Of a stretch of 38,501 bases of DNA, positions 1-11,021 are shown piece by piece (position 1 is the first letter of the stretch; every line of letters starts with the position of its first letter). The stretch spans positions 1 through 38,501 of the forward strand of contig CAJFCJ010000108.1 in the NCBI GenBank assembly GCA_904063045.1, given 5' to 3'. Position numbers and translations under genes: made by a program. This DNA is from Dimorphilus gyrociliatus (taxonomy: Eukaryota > Annelida > Polychaeta > Dinophilidae). The notes below the pieces were generated by a model. That model had not been told where the DNA came from. It did no database searches and saw only the letters and a list, made by a program, of their open reading frames with translations.

Positions 1-164
1 ATTTCTATTCAAAGACTTTCAGAATTTCACATCAATATAGTTTGAATAGTCTGGTTGAAACCCATCGTTAAAAAATTTTGTGTCTTATTTCGAACAATAA
101 ATCTATCAAGAGGTAAATGTCATAAAATAGAATTGAAGGAAAAACTGTCAAGATGAATATGATA
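1..164 (+). repeat. Left arm of a perfect 164-bp inverted repeat
   Basis: Bases 1-164 are the exact reverse complement of 8196-8359; I compared all 164 bases and found no mismatch. Identity stops abruptly at 164/8196. Beyond 8359 the partner runs on, but here the window starts, so the arm may be longer. I see no coding signal inside it. It could be the end of a fold-back transposon, a recent inverted duplication or an assembly artefact. Confidence 0.95.
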
Positions 165-571
165 GAAAACGGCCAAATGTAGGTTGAAAATGGTCAAAAA
201 CAGCAAAAGACCTATTTTTATATGTAAAATATTTATAAGGCTTGTCAATAATTATTGTTTTATTAAACATTTTATATATTATTAATAGTAATTGTACTAT
301 TTTGCAATACTTGAAATTTGCAGACAAAAGGCTGTCTATTTTCACTGGACTCATTCAGTCTGTCTTACACTTTCTTCGGTCATATCTTTCAAGAATGACC
401 AAGTTAGAAGTAAGAAACTGGCAAGAAATGAAAACATGGGTCTTTGGCGTTTTCTATTAATCAAGGCGTATTGTATTGATCTTTCAATAGAAAGAGTAGT
501 GGAGATTGTAGAATGTAGAAAGAGATTTCAATGGACAACAATGAATTCAAAATTTCATTCAACTGTGTCCC

Positions 572-579
572 CATAAAAG
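572..579 (+). promoter_or_regulatory. TATA-like box of the ITIH-domain gene
   Basis: CATAAAAG lies 54 nt before the start codon at 634. Other genes here carry TATA boxes at similar distances. No other core element is recognisable. Confidence 0.4.
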
Positions 580-633
580 GCTATGGGAGAAGACATTTGC
601 GCAGTCTAAATGAAAAAGAAACAAACGAAGACC

Positions 634-1775
634 ATGAAAATTCTCAGCTTTTTTTCCATTCTGATTTTTTCTAAAAGTAAGTAGAATAGATGTAGTTTTT
701 TCTATTTTCTATGAAATTATAACTTCATAATAAGTTGATTTGTGTCTAATGTTTTATTTTTCACAGATATCCAAGAAATAACAGCTCCGATTCCTTCAGT
801 TGAACTTATTGGGCAGCCACCATTTGAAGAGTTTCAAATGTCCAAGCTGATGTGTCATGCAGGTAGGAAAATTTATTTGTGACTTTTCTATTATTTACTG
901 GCTTTTTCTTCAGTCTTTCAGATGAACATCCTGATTATTCATTCATGGGAGTAACCTCATTCACAGCTAGGGCTAGTCAAATATCAACAGCAACTATGTC
1001 TTTAAAAACTGATAGTGAAACAGAGGGTACTGAAACTGTTGATGTAACTTTGCCCTGCGTTATGAGTGGATTTAATTCAGAATTTACTGTTAGTGTAGAT
1101 ATTATAGATCCACCTGGCGGGAATGGTGATCCTCACTTTAGGTTTCTGGTTGCAGATGAGAGGGATGGAAAAAGCGCCAAAAATATATGCTTTGATGTAA
1201 CTTCCACAAAAGGCAATATAATAGAAATTTTCTCTGACAAATCTGAAAATATTACCATATATGGCGTGTTAAAAGATGATTACTACATGCATGAAATACT
1301 TGTAAATATAGAAGGGAGACATTTTCAAGTAAACTTAAAAAATGTAATTTGGCAAAATTCTAAAATTTTTGAATGGAAAGATCAATCAGTTACAATTAAA
1401 AAAGAAGAGAGAACTATCAACTTTAGAGTGGAAAGAAATTTATTACACCTTAAAATTTCCAGATATCACAATATTTATAGAGAACACAGTTTTCTTGTAA
1501 GAATTTCTCAAAATTCAATGTTTGGGTCTTATCTAGATGTTTATATTAATAATATTAATTCATATAAATCAGCTGGTGGACTCTTGGGTTATAGCCAAAG
1601 CCAAAAATTTGAATTTTATGAACCACCTCAAAACTTAAAAAAGTCTATACTTAAAGTAAATAACAACTTTGTTCCAAGTAGAACTGTCATCAGATCTAAT
1701 TTGGAATGTTGGTTAGTAAATGTCCAGGACATTCTTTACCCAAAGGTTTTGGATGATTTCATTTCAAAAAAATAG
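634..1775 (+). CDS. Secreted protein with inter-alpha-trypsin inhibitor heavy chain C-terminal domain
   Basis: Three exons: 634-676, 767-862 and 922-1775, joined in phase 1 by GT-AG introns (gtaagt...ttcacag; gtaggaa...tctttcag), giving 330 residues. Exon 1 encodes a signal peptide (MKILSFFSILIFSK). From about residue 95 the protein follows the ITIH C-terminal domain: GDPHFRFLV, CFDVTSTKGNI, a late AGGLLGY motif, then ECWLV and a final LYPKVLDDFI that matches the end of vertebrate ITIH proteins. ITIH chains bind hyaluronan and are processed at DPHF; here the DPHF sequence is present. The VIT and VWA domains that normally precede this domain are absent; only about 85 residues lie between the signal peptide and it. 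It is therefore a stand-alone C-terminal module, probably extracellular. The ORF is intact to its stop. The domain call is firm; the role in matrix or immunity is inference. Confidence 0.82.
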
Positions 1776-2171
1776 TTTAAAAGAAACAGGAAACTGGTTC
1801 TTCTTATTTTATCACTGTATTTCTGACACCAATTATTGATACAAAGCCTTAAAGTAGCCATAAGTAAGCTTGAATCACCAGGAAACTTTGGGATGTGTTG
1901 AAAACACCAACTGTGCCAGTTGAAAACGTCCATTGGATTTTTGGCGATTCCAATTGCTCCACACTACTTGAATAGACATCTAAACCTATTAAATTAAATC
2001 TGATAACTTTGAAGTTTTTAAAAAATATGAAATGAATATCTTTTGAAAAATAAATCATAACAAAAATAAAATTGAAGAATATTTTACATAAGCCTATACT
2101 TAGGGAAAAACCACCAATAATGACACTATACATAAGAAAATGACTTGTCGTAACTACTCTTATATTAAAAA
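1776..2171. other. Intergenic, no gene seen
   Basis: AT-rich spacer. An AATAAA at 2049-2054 could be a distant polyadenylation signal for the upstream gene. Short frames here show no domain or codon pattern. Confidence 0.4.
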
Positions 2172-2558
2172 ATGGCCTATAAGTTGGCACAACTCATTAA
2201 AGACACTGTACTTAGTAACTTCGCAAAAGACAGTACATGCATTGTAAAGAAATTATACAAAATTGTCAAGGAGAAGGTTGCAGAGGGGAGAATCTACAGA
2301 GATATCTCTGAAATTCTGAAACTGAAGAAATCAACAGTCCAAAACCAACTAACCTTATAAGAAGGTTGGCAATTGTGGAGACTGAAAAACATTTAGTTCT
2401 GGGCTTCTAGAAGGCCAGTCTTTCAAAACTTTTATCTTACTTCTCCTCATAAACCTCCTACTAGAAGCTAATGTATGGCATTTAGCACCATCCTGCATAA
2501 GCAGATTATCCTCATTGTAAATTGGAAAAAGCTTATTTTTAATAAGCAAAAGGCTCAT
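2172..2558. mobile_element. Rearranged Tc1/mariner transposase relic
   Basis: Two pieces of a Tc1-type transposase lie head to head. On the + strand (2172-2360) a 62-codon frame carries the N-terminal helix-turn-helix, ending RIYRDISEILKLKKSTVQ, like the Tc1 DNA-binding domain. On the - strand (2558-2397) the frame has the catalytic-domain motif LLMQDGAKCH (second Asp region of the DDE triad) followed by DWPSRSPELN. Both are truncated and their opposite orientation shows internal inversion or nested insertion. It cannot encode an active transposase. Confidence 0.8.
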
Positions 2559-2775
2559 TTTATATGCTCATAGATATTTTAAAACAGGAATCAAGTCTTA
2601 TTCCAGTTGTAGAGAGACTTTTATCAGAAACAGGAGAAAACATCCCAGAAACTTTAAGTTAACTGGTTAGTATTTGAGGTATTCATAAATAGATACATAA
2701 ATTCTATTTATAAAAATTTCAAATTTTTAACAATAGAACTCATGTGGATGTTTTATTGTATCTTTAAAGGTTCAA

Positions 2776-2843
2776 GTAGAACCAGTACTGTTGTAACTTC
2801 CGAACTTATAAGTTGGCCAAGCAAGGGCAGTACAGTATCAAAG
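2776..2843 (+). repeat. Dispersed repeat, copy 1 (second copy 8841-8908)
   Basis: The stretch starting GTAGAACCAGTACTGTTGTA resembles 8841-8908 in the same orientation at roughly 75% by eye, and contains a short dyad around AACTTATAAGTT. The CAGTA start recalls Tc1/mariner termini and a Tc1 relic lies just upstream, so it may be the end of such an element. Confidence 0.5.
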
Positions 2844-3483
2844 ATAACACTGATGGACATAAGCAGTATTCACCTAAACTTCAATATTACAGTTTATTAA
2901 TCAATAAACTTGTTACATCTTATGCAACTCTCCAACCTTACAAATGCAACTACTATCTAGATGAAGAAAAGAATAAAAACATGACCTTATTTACAATGGA
3001 ATAATTAGTTTCTCTTTCTAGTAGAATTACATAATTGAGAGAAAAGTGGTAAAAAAATTGTATAATTTGTTTTCTTTAGAAAAAATTACAAGTTGTGCAA
3101 TGTATTTCTAAGTTAAAATTTATATTTAGACAGCACAACCAATAGAGTTACAACTCATTTTCACTTCTTTCTTATCTTACAAATTATCTACAAGTAATCT
3201 TTTTTAGGATATTATATCTTAAATTCACAAAATGTGCACTTAGAAATAATAATGTACTGATATTTAGACTCTAGATACAATAGAACTTTAGAAAGGCTTA
3301 TTTCACAGGAATTAAAGAATTAAAGCAGAAATTCCTACAATTGCAATACAACAAAGTACACAGAATCCATGACTAATAATAAACATTAATAAATATTTAG
3401 GAAAGAGATAGAAACATCTGAAACTTTTAGGATGCCCATAATACTTTGAAAATGACCTTTTCAATATTTTCTCCTCACACAAC
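2844..3483. other. Intergenic, no gene seen
   Basis: AT-rich; a 63-codon frame at 2813-3004 has no recognisable domain. It holds the 3' flank of the minus-strand gene that ends at 3484. Confidence 0.4.
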
Positions 3484-5790
3484 TCAAATAAAAGACAATT
3501 TGCAAAAGTAGAAATCTTTGCTTTCCAGATAAATATCTAAAAGTATATGAATTTTAACAACATCAGTTAAACTGTTATTTAGATTTTTACACTGGAAATA
3601 GAAATACAGATATGAATTGTTTTGATTAAAATTCTCAAGGTTACATAAATTTATCACTTCCTCTCCATTTTCTTTTATTCTATAGCTGATAAAAATATTG
3701 GCATTTTTATCATTAAATTCTCCATCTTTCTTAAAACTTAGTACCAGTTTTGAATCATTTTTGAAGCCTTCCGTTCCATTGAATATTTTATAGTCGAATG
3801 ATGCTGCTGGATAATTTATTCTTTTGCAGTTATCCACCATATTCTCAGGATTTTCATTGTAATCATCATTTTGAAAATTAATATTTTGGCCTATAAAAAA
3901 GATAGAGATAATTGGTTTGTGGTTGAATTCGATAACAAAATGTAAGAAATCCTTTGAAGATACCTATATCAGTCATTTGCACTTGATTAATTATATCAGT
4001 AACACCATTTTTGAATAAGATCTCATGAATATTCATTGATACTTTTCCCTCCATTCTAACCAGTTTATTCAAATCATACGTTTTCCCTAAACCAAATGTT
4101 ATGTCACATGGTGCTATTTTCAACCAAAAATCAGTCCACACCTGACAACTTATCAACGAGTTTGAATGACTAAATTCGGCCATTTTGAATTCTGGTTCAA
4201 AAATTTCAATAGAAGATTTTTCCACGTTATTTGAAATTGTATCCAATTTTATTGAAAGTTGTTTTGTTTTTTCATTTTTCATACTTATAATTAATGATGA
4301 ACAGTCTGAAGATTGTCCAGTATTTCGACCTTGAACTCTGAACTTGAATATATTAAACTCTGGTTGAGAATGTATAGGCAGATGATAGACAACATCATTC
4401 ACGAATTGAATATCATAAATATTATAAATCTCTAAGAGAAAGGAAGAGAAGAAAAAAGAATAAATTTTAAAATGTTTTTTTTTTAAAAAGTAATTTACGT
4501 TTTGCAAAAACTTTAAAAGATGTAAATCCAATACTATTAGCTGCATGAAATTCTTTAAAAATCACTTTAACTGAATATTCAATTGTTGGTTCATGTTCAT
4601 AATTGAAGCAGTTACTGCGGTATCCAGCTGGTAGATTTTCAAGGGTATCAACAAAACCGGAAGTTGTCCATTCAATTCTTAATTTCTTAACATAATTGTA
4701 AGTGTCTAGTCTAGTATATAAAATAAAAATATAAAGTACAGTAGAAGGCATTAGATCACATCTTGTTTTTTTGAAAACCTGTTAATGTAGCAATAATGCA
4801 AAGGTTGGGCAGGTTTTGAAAAAGTAATGATAATATATTCATTCAAACAATTCGTCTGACCACCACAATTTGCAGTCCAACCAACATGCTGATTTCTTTG
4901 AAGTGCCATACTACATTTATGAGTCGTATGACTACTTGACTCTTGACAAGTTGCTCCCATTTCAAATGCAGCTATATTTACTAATTTTTCATCCTCCTCA
5001 TCATCAGTCGATTCTAATGTTAAGGAAGGAAAGAAAAGAGCCCCAATAACAAAATAACGACAAAAAAAATCATAAATCACTTTACCTTTGTCAAATGTAT
5101 AGGCAATAATAGAATTGTAACCAGAATTTTCCTTTTTTGAAAAAAAGGTTTTAGGTTTAAATTTTAAACTGGTACAATTAATTCCATTCCCTTCTTCAAG
5201 CAGAAGATAATTTTCAGGATTGTTTAATTTATAAATTGGTGTTTTTTGACCAATTGTAATTTCAACAGATGAAATGTAATATAAATCAGGTAAATTCCTC
5301 TGAGCAATACCAATTTCAATAATATTGTATTCTTTGGAAAATTTAACAAGAAACCAACTATCATAACATCTATTGCCAATACATCGAGGGGACCAGTCTA
5401 ATATATTAACTGACTTTGGTTGTAAAGCATTTTCGCAGTTATATGTAAATGCTCCATTTGGAAATGTACTACTCACTTCACAAGTTGCCCCATTCACTGT
5501 TGAAGCTACATTTTTCAACCTTGTGCCTAAGTACAATGTATTCTTTTAAAGGCTTATATCTTGAAAAACAGTACCGAAAGAAATGTTTCACACCACTGAC
5601 TCTCAAGGATGGTTGAAGGGTAAATATAATATGAAGAATTTCTTTCAGCACTGTACAGATATATTATGAGAGAAGGAGGGAGAGAGAAAGAGAGAGAATG
5701 ATACTAACTAGTTTCTACTGCAGATGTTTGTCCATAATCTGCAGTTTGTAGTAGGATAAGAACAAAAGTTGAAAATTTATAGTAAAGCAT
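3484..5790 (-). CDS. Secreted protein with two galactose-binding-like modules and a Methyltransf_FA-like domain
   Basis: Six exons on the minus strand: 5790-5709, 5526-5086, 5013-4779, 4710-4499, 4431-3964, 3890-3484. All junctions are GT-AG and the total is 1,845 nt, exactly 614 codons plus stop. Exon 1 is a signal peptide (MLYYKFSTFVLILLQTADYG) ending in phase 1. Two related modules follow, each opening with a GATC-(Q/E)-x-SS pattern and a later Cys-x-x-AL and a W (ASTVNGATCEVSS; AAFEMGATCQESS), like discoidin/galactose-binding folds. The next block, with SCQVWTDFWLKIAPCDITFG, fits the Methyltransf_FA (farnesoic acid O-methyltransferase) domain, which is extracellular in many animal proteins. 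The C-terminus ends FYFCKLSFI, like the last strand of a fucolectin-type domain. Intron 2 (5014-5085, 72 nt) has no stop and is a multiple of three, so a single open frame hides it. Ligand unknown; sugar binding is inference. Confidence 0.75.
5668..5700. repeat. GA-rich simple repeat
   Basis: Imperfect (GA)n/(GGGA) tract inside the first intron of the minus-strand secreted gene. Confidence 0.8.
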
Positions 5791-6526
5791 TACCTCCTAT
5801 ATCTTTCAACTCTCTGTTTTTTATCATAAACATTTGTTTTAGAATATTGAAAATTTCACAAAAAATGTTTTATTCATTTTTTTCATGTTTTTTGAATTGA
5901 CTATCCAAAATTCAACAATATGATAGTAAGAGTGTCATATAGACATTGTCATTATAATCAATATACCTTATGCATTCTGTAAGTAGAAAATGCATTTTTG
6001 ATTTGGCTTTGTGAACTTGGATTTGCTTATTGAATTTTAGTATTAAGATTGTTCATTAGACTTTTGTTTACTGTAACCAATTGATAGAAATCGATAAATA
6101 TTGATTGGTTATAACATACTACTACATTCTATTTTTCCTAGAATTCTATTTAATAGGCCTCCGGCTGGTCATGTTTTACTTTTCCAACAAAATACCGATA
6201 CATTTAATGGGAATATGAGGCTCTGAAATGTTTTAGAATGAGAGAAACCAATTCTCCCTAGACAACCTACTCTCTATATGTGCAAACTTCACCTAATTCT
6301 TCTTATTCAACAATCAAATCTGACCCATTCAAACCAGGCATTGACGTAAAAGGCATAAAATTTATAAAAATTTTAGTTTCTGCAGTTTTTCCTTATAGAT
6401 TATTACTGATGGTCCATTGTATCTTAAAGAAGGTGGAGGTAGTAAATACATTGAACTAAAAGCAAATGCACCACAAAGCAAGTGTTATTTATATAAATAC
6501 AATAATAAAAATTAACCCTTAAGTGT
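5791..6526. other. Intergenic, no gene seen
   Basis: AT-rich sequence upstream of the 3484-5790 gene. I see no TATA box close to its start and no coding pattern. Confidence 0.4.
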
Positions 6527-7056
6527 TTACTTACACAAATCTGTTGTTGTTTACATCACTATTACATAACACAATAATTTTTGACCCTGTTTGTTGTGAC
6601 AATAATCCTTAACTGGGGACTGGATGCTTGTTGTTAACACAACTAACTGATAAAGAATTGTATATATTCAGGATTGAGTCAATCCTCTAAAGCCTACTGT
6701 TGCTTGAAATACAGCTTTATTACTCTTATAAATGTGGTACTACTGTATATTCAACTGTCTTCAATTCTATACCCCCTTTATTTGGTTTAGACATAATTCA
6801 GTTCTATTTAGACCAACACACAAAGCTATATATGCCAAGAAGAAAATTGCACTGTGAAAGTTGAAGCGTTTAATTATGAAATTAATTCTAATCTTGTCTG
6901 TTCAGATAAAATTCACCTGATGTATTTATTGAATGGAAAAATACCAAAAATCAAACTGCCCATTGTGGTATCACTATTCATGATGAATTATATGATGTGG
7001 TACAATTTTCTATAACTACTTTTGCATTATTTAATGTAACTAAATTCTGGTCTTAA
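6527..7056 (+). pseudogene. Degraded PAN/apple-like gene copy with its promoter, inverted paralogue of 12090-12790
   Basis: The first 180 bases match the reverse complement of about 12560-12785, including TGTTTACATCACTATT, the CCCTGTTTGTTGTGA block and a TATA region (TATATATT at 6661-6668 here; TTGTATAAAAGC in the partner). Downstream, frames with C-x4-C...C-x-DKI (CQEENCTVKV, VCSDKI) and FIEWKNTKNQTAHCG resemble the second cysteine-rich module of the partner. At least one frameshift near 6910 and stops separate the pieces. I read this as a dead gene copy, 5' flank included. The protein match is weak; the DNA match in the 5' flank is clear. Confidence 0.5.
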
Positions 7057-7761
7057 AATTGTGCTACAGCATAAATTTTCAAATAAAAGACTTTCTTATG
7101 AAAGGCAAGCTTTTCAAAAATTCCAAATAGAAATTTAAAACTTTTCAAACACCAACAGATTTCGCCATTTATAAAATAGTTTATATTTTAAGAGTGTTTT
7201 TGTTAATTTTTTTCATAAAAGCGTGGGAATATTTTGATAGAACAGTGTTCTGAGTGGAGACATATTTTTTTGCCTAGGCCTTCTACATTTTTAATACAAA
7301 CACAAAAATTTAGATATAGTATGCTTCCTAGAGGTTGGTAGTTAGCTATGAAAAGCTCTTCATCAAAATGTCTTACTTGTTGTCACTTGATTTAATTGTT
7401 GTATAGTTCAGACTTGGCTAAGCAGCTCTGAAGTTGAACCAAGCCAGGAAATAGAGAAAGTCAATACACATATGCTGAAAATGGCCTATATAACTATATT
7501 ACTTGATGCAACTTATACATGTACCTCTTAAAACCTACGCAAGAAAATGCTACAACATTGGCCAAACACAGGTCTGATTAGTCAGCTTGAAGGCTCATCT
7601 TTAATTACCAATTAAGGTTTGGCCAAGTTATAATTCAATTAAATTGCCTAAGGTGTGGCCAAGTTATAATTCAATTAACCTTCCTAAATGTTCAACCTTG
7701 TAACATCCTGTTACTAAAGATAAATATGAACTTTTTGTTTACAGTTTGGCAACTGTACAGT

Positions 7762-7972
7762 GATGATTGGATATCAGACGCAAACCTCAAGTATATAAAT
7801 CCTCACCATTTTCATTCTAAGCATTCCTATCTGGATCCAAGGACCTGGGAACAACATCAACTGGAGCCAGCCTTCCACTCCTCAACATTGGAAGACAGTT
7901 TGGTAATTTGACAACCTGCTATTATGAACTATCTACTCTGCTATTCAACTCTCATATTACTACTTGCTTAAG
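7762..7972 (+). pseudogene. Promoter plus signal-peptide exon of a small secreted peptide gene, truncated copy
   Basis: A TATA box (TATATAAA, 7792-7799) is followed 125 nt later by ATG at 7924 and the hydrophobic leader MNYLLCYSTLILLLA, then TAA. The whole block is similar to the reverse complement of about 21640-21830, where the same TATA-to-ATG spacing (128 nt) and the same leader occur before a cysteine-rich sequence. No donor site allows this copy to continue, so it looks like a 5' fragment. A solo LTR was considered (TATA, later AATAAA) but I find no LTR ends. Confidence 0.5.
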
Positions 7973-8195
7973 TATTGTTATTTTGAATAAACCATTTTAA
8001 TTTAAACTTTTGTTTAAAGGTTTATATGCAACCAAATATTTTCTACAGTCAAATGAACATTTGTCACCAATTCTTCTATTATTAAGCTCTTTGAATTTTT
8101 AACGAAAGATTTTATTCATTTCTCATTAGCACATGAAATATTAATATGTTATCTTTGATTTAAAGATAACAAGTCTGCCACTAATAATATGATTA

Positions 8196-8359
8196 TATCA
8201 TATTCATCTTGACAGTTTTTCCTTCAATTCTATTTTATGACATTTACCTCTTGATAGATTTATTGTTCGAAATAAGACACAAAATTTTTTAACGATGGGT
8301 TTCAACCAGACTATTCAAACTATATTGATGTGAAATTCTGAAAGTCTTTGAATAGAAAT
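8196..8359 (-). repeat. Right arm of the perfect 164-bp inverted repeat
   Basis: Exact reverse complement of bases 1-164. The loop between the arms (165-8195) holds the ITIH-domain and galactose-binding-module genes. Sequence on both sides of this arm shows no repeat signature. Confidence 0.95.
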
Positions 8360-8840
8360 TCAAGCAACTGATCAGAAAATGATAATATAAGATTTGTGTT
8401 CCTCTAACCATGAGAAAATCTTGTAATAGCAGTTGTAACATAAAAGTAGAACTTTTAGCAAAGTAGTTTAACAATTGTCGAAGCCAATTTAATGTTTTTC
8501 ATAAAAATGATCAAAGTAATAAAAAGATATTGACCACAAATTTTAGCATTTGGAACGATGCCAAATTTTTTTGAAGTAACCAACCTTATCCAATTGTGAG
8601 CATAAGTCATCTTGTTGGGAATATAATTATCATACGGAACTTTTTAAATTAGTCTATTGATGATTGGATTAGTTCTAGTTAGGGATCAACAGAAAATAAA
8701 TATTTTATGAAAAAATATTATATTTTCCACCTGTTTTTCCTAAAAGTTTGAATATTTCGGACTATTTTTAAATTCATACCAATAGGTTAAAGAAGCCAAA
8801 AGGAGATTTTTGCCACAATGCTAATATATTATTTTGGATT
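8360..8840. other. Intergenic, no gene seen
   Basis: AT-rich spacer without recognisable coding, RNA or repeat signal. Confidence 0.35.
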
Positions 8841-8908
8841 GTAGAACCAGTATTGTTATAACTTGCAAACGCATAAATTTTGCCAGCAAGAGCAGTAAAG
8901 GATATAAG
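8841..8908 (+). repeat. Dispersed repeat, copy 2 (see 2776-2843)
   Basis: Begins GTAGAACCAGTATTGTTATA and follows copy 1 to about 8908 with scattered substitutions. Confidence 0.5.
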
Positions 8909-9256
8909 AAAAAATTAATTAGCTGAAGCAAGGCTTATAATTTGTCATTATAAAGTCCATGAATGCGATTCTTTTGATTTTCCTCTTTTCATATGAAAAA
9001 TTAAGGTTCTTTGTATGATTGATAATAAATTTTGTATTATGTAATCAATACAGGAGTCATTAGCTACTTTTACTCCAGAAAGGTAAGACGAAAGCTAATG
9101 AAGACTAAGTGATGATTAAAACTTTAAATAATAAAAGACACGGCATTATATTTATGTAACAACTTTTTACTTGTTGACATAGCGTCTATAAAGTAGGCGG
9201 ATGACATCATAAGGATTTTTTTATAAGAGAGAGAGTATGAATAAATCAATAGCAGT

Positions 9257-9456
9257 TCACTAGGTTATTTTCTATTTGAAATTGGTGTTATTCAATTTTT
9301 TCTTTGGGTTTTAACAATTATTGGCCTAATTTCAAATTGTTTTGTGTTATTTGTACTGGAAACCAGAACGTTCAGTGCAGAACGATAATTTTCATTCCAG
9401 TTTTGGCTACAATAGATTTATTATTGGCATTATGGGTAATTATAGCATTTTATTAG
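9257..9456 (+). pseudogene. GPCR fragment, TM1-TM2 of an LGR-like receptor
   Basis: From 9257 the frame reads a hydrophobic helix IQFFLWVLTIIGLISNCFVL (asparagine of the TM1 GN motif), then a short basic loop ending at TAA 9386-9388. In the next frame from 9385 it resumes as IFIPVLATIDLLLALWVIIA, a TM2 helix with the conserved LA-x-x-D, before a stop at 9454. The order and loop length match TM1-TM2 of the intact receptor at 25079-31192. A single frameshift and the lack of other helices make it a broken paralogue fragment. Confidence 0.6.
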
Positions 9457-11021
9457 GTTGAAAATGTAAATATAAAACGGCCATTCTTTTGCATTATGTT
9501 TTATCTAAATAGAATAATAATTTATAATCAATGACAAAACTTTATCTTCTTCATCTTCTTTTATTGATTCATTTTTGGTAAATATCCTTTTCATTATGAA
9601 TAGTATCTAAAAATTAAAAAATCCCTCTTTTCTATATTGTTGTCATCTCTTGCTTTTTCTTTCTTGTCTTAAAGCCTATACATCCTGTATGGTATGAATA
9701 ATTGTGGAAAAAATGTAGGATGAAGCTAAACACAAAATTAATAAGAATGACACAGAATTTTTATGTCCAAGCAACAATTGCTACAGGAAACATTTTGTCC
9801 AGGGGATGTGTTGTCCAGACACTGATTTTAGACCATCTATATAGTAAAGAGAATATGATAAAGATATTTATTCTCTTCAGATATTCTAGGTTATACATAC
9901 GATATTTCATGCAATTTTATGAATCAAAATTTTGTTCAATTGTTGCTCATATAACCTGCAAAGAATTATTATTGAGCCAATATCTTTTACTCTATCTAAA
10001 GATGAAAAATATGGTATATTACTTGTGAAGGAAGAAAAGGAAGTGCTAGTAATATTCTTATCATACTTTTAGAGGCTTTGCTAGTTATATTTTCACTTGC
10101 ATATTCCAAATTCTAAAAACATGAAATTATTTTGTAATTTAAATATGTATTATAATATATTATTTGGGTTTTTCTGAAATTTGTTTGTGCCCAATGAAAG
10201 CACATGCTTGAATGGGTACATTTGGAAAAACAAATAATAAAGCAGTCCATAGCCTCAACTCAGACTTAGAAAAAGACTTTTTTGGTTTGGAATAATTTGT
10301 AATTATTTGAATATCCTGAAGAATACGATGGAATTTAGAGGTTAGATGAAATATTTCATCTGGATCTGCTTGTTCTTCCTCATCTATTTCAAATGAATCT
10401 TCTATAAAATTGTTACAATCCGTAACATTAAAATAGTAGGGTCTGTTTGCACTTGTTGATTTTCAGTAACATTATTTTGGGAATTATATTATAAGATTCA
10501 CAGGACCAGGCCATTTTGGCCAATTTTGAGGCATTCATACCCAGGAATTTGTGCCTCTTGATGATAGTTTTAGTGCAAAATAATTCACAAATATGACAAT
10601 TATATATTTTTTAATTGTTCAAGAATTATGTTTATTTCTATAACAAAAAAAACAATTTAATATTCATTATGGGGACTGAAATGTCCTAAACTGGGCCAAA
10701 GCGTCACTGCTCCAATTCACGCAAGCCTTCAATCATTTCTACTTTAATTAAAGAAATAAATTAAATATCTCAAAATCAATTGAATAATAACCTATACACG
10801 TATGCTTGCAATATAACCATTTTAAAATTTCATTTTGGGGAATAGTTCACAAAAATTGCAAATGTGCTGAGTTGGATCTTTAAAAAACAGCAGATTATAA
10901 AATATATATGTATGAAAAGACATCTACTTTTGAGGCACTTTTGTAGAGAACTTTTTAGCATTTAACACATTGTATCCTTTTTACATGTTGGTCTGGATAT
11001 CAGTGGTTCTAGATCAAGAGT
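9457..11021. other. Intergenic with one possible coding remnant
   Basis: Mostly AT-rich with no clear feature. A 108-codon frame at 9702-10028 (+) has no family resemblance. On the minus strand about 10440-10230 an acidic frame (SFEIDEEEQADPDEIF, then KSFSKSELRLWTAL) lacks a start codon but looks protein-like; it may be a fragment of a transposon or host exon. No call made. Confidence 0.3.

Noticed and set aside
242-576. Two overlapping open frames of 72 and 94 codons
   Set aside because: Overlapping frames on the same strand without domain, signal peptide or splice continuity; typical chance frames in AT-rich DNA.
7600-7990. Possible solo LTR (TATA box, AATAAA)
   Set aside because: No TG...CA ends or target duplication, and the TATA is followed by a signal-peptide frame shared with 21655. 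A gene promoter explains it better.
9702-10028. 108-codon open frame
   Set aside because: No start context, domain, signal peptide or homologous copy recognised; likely chance.
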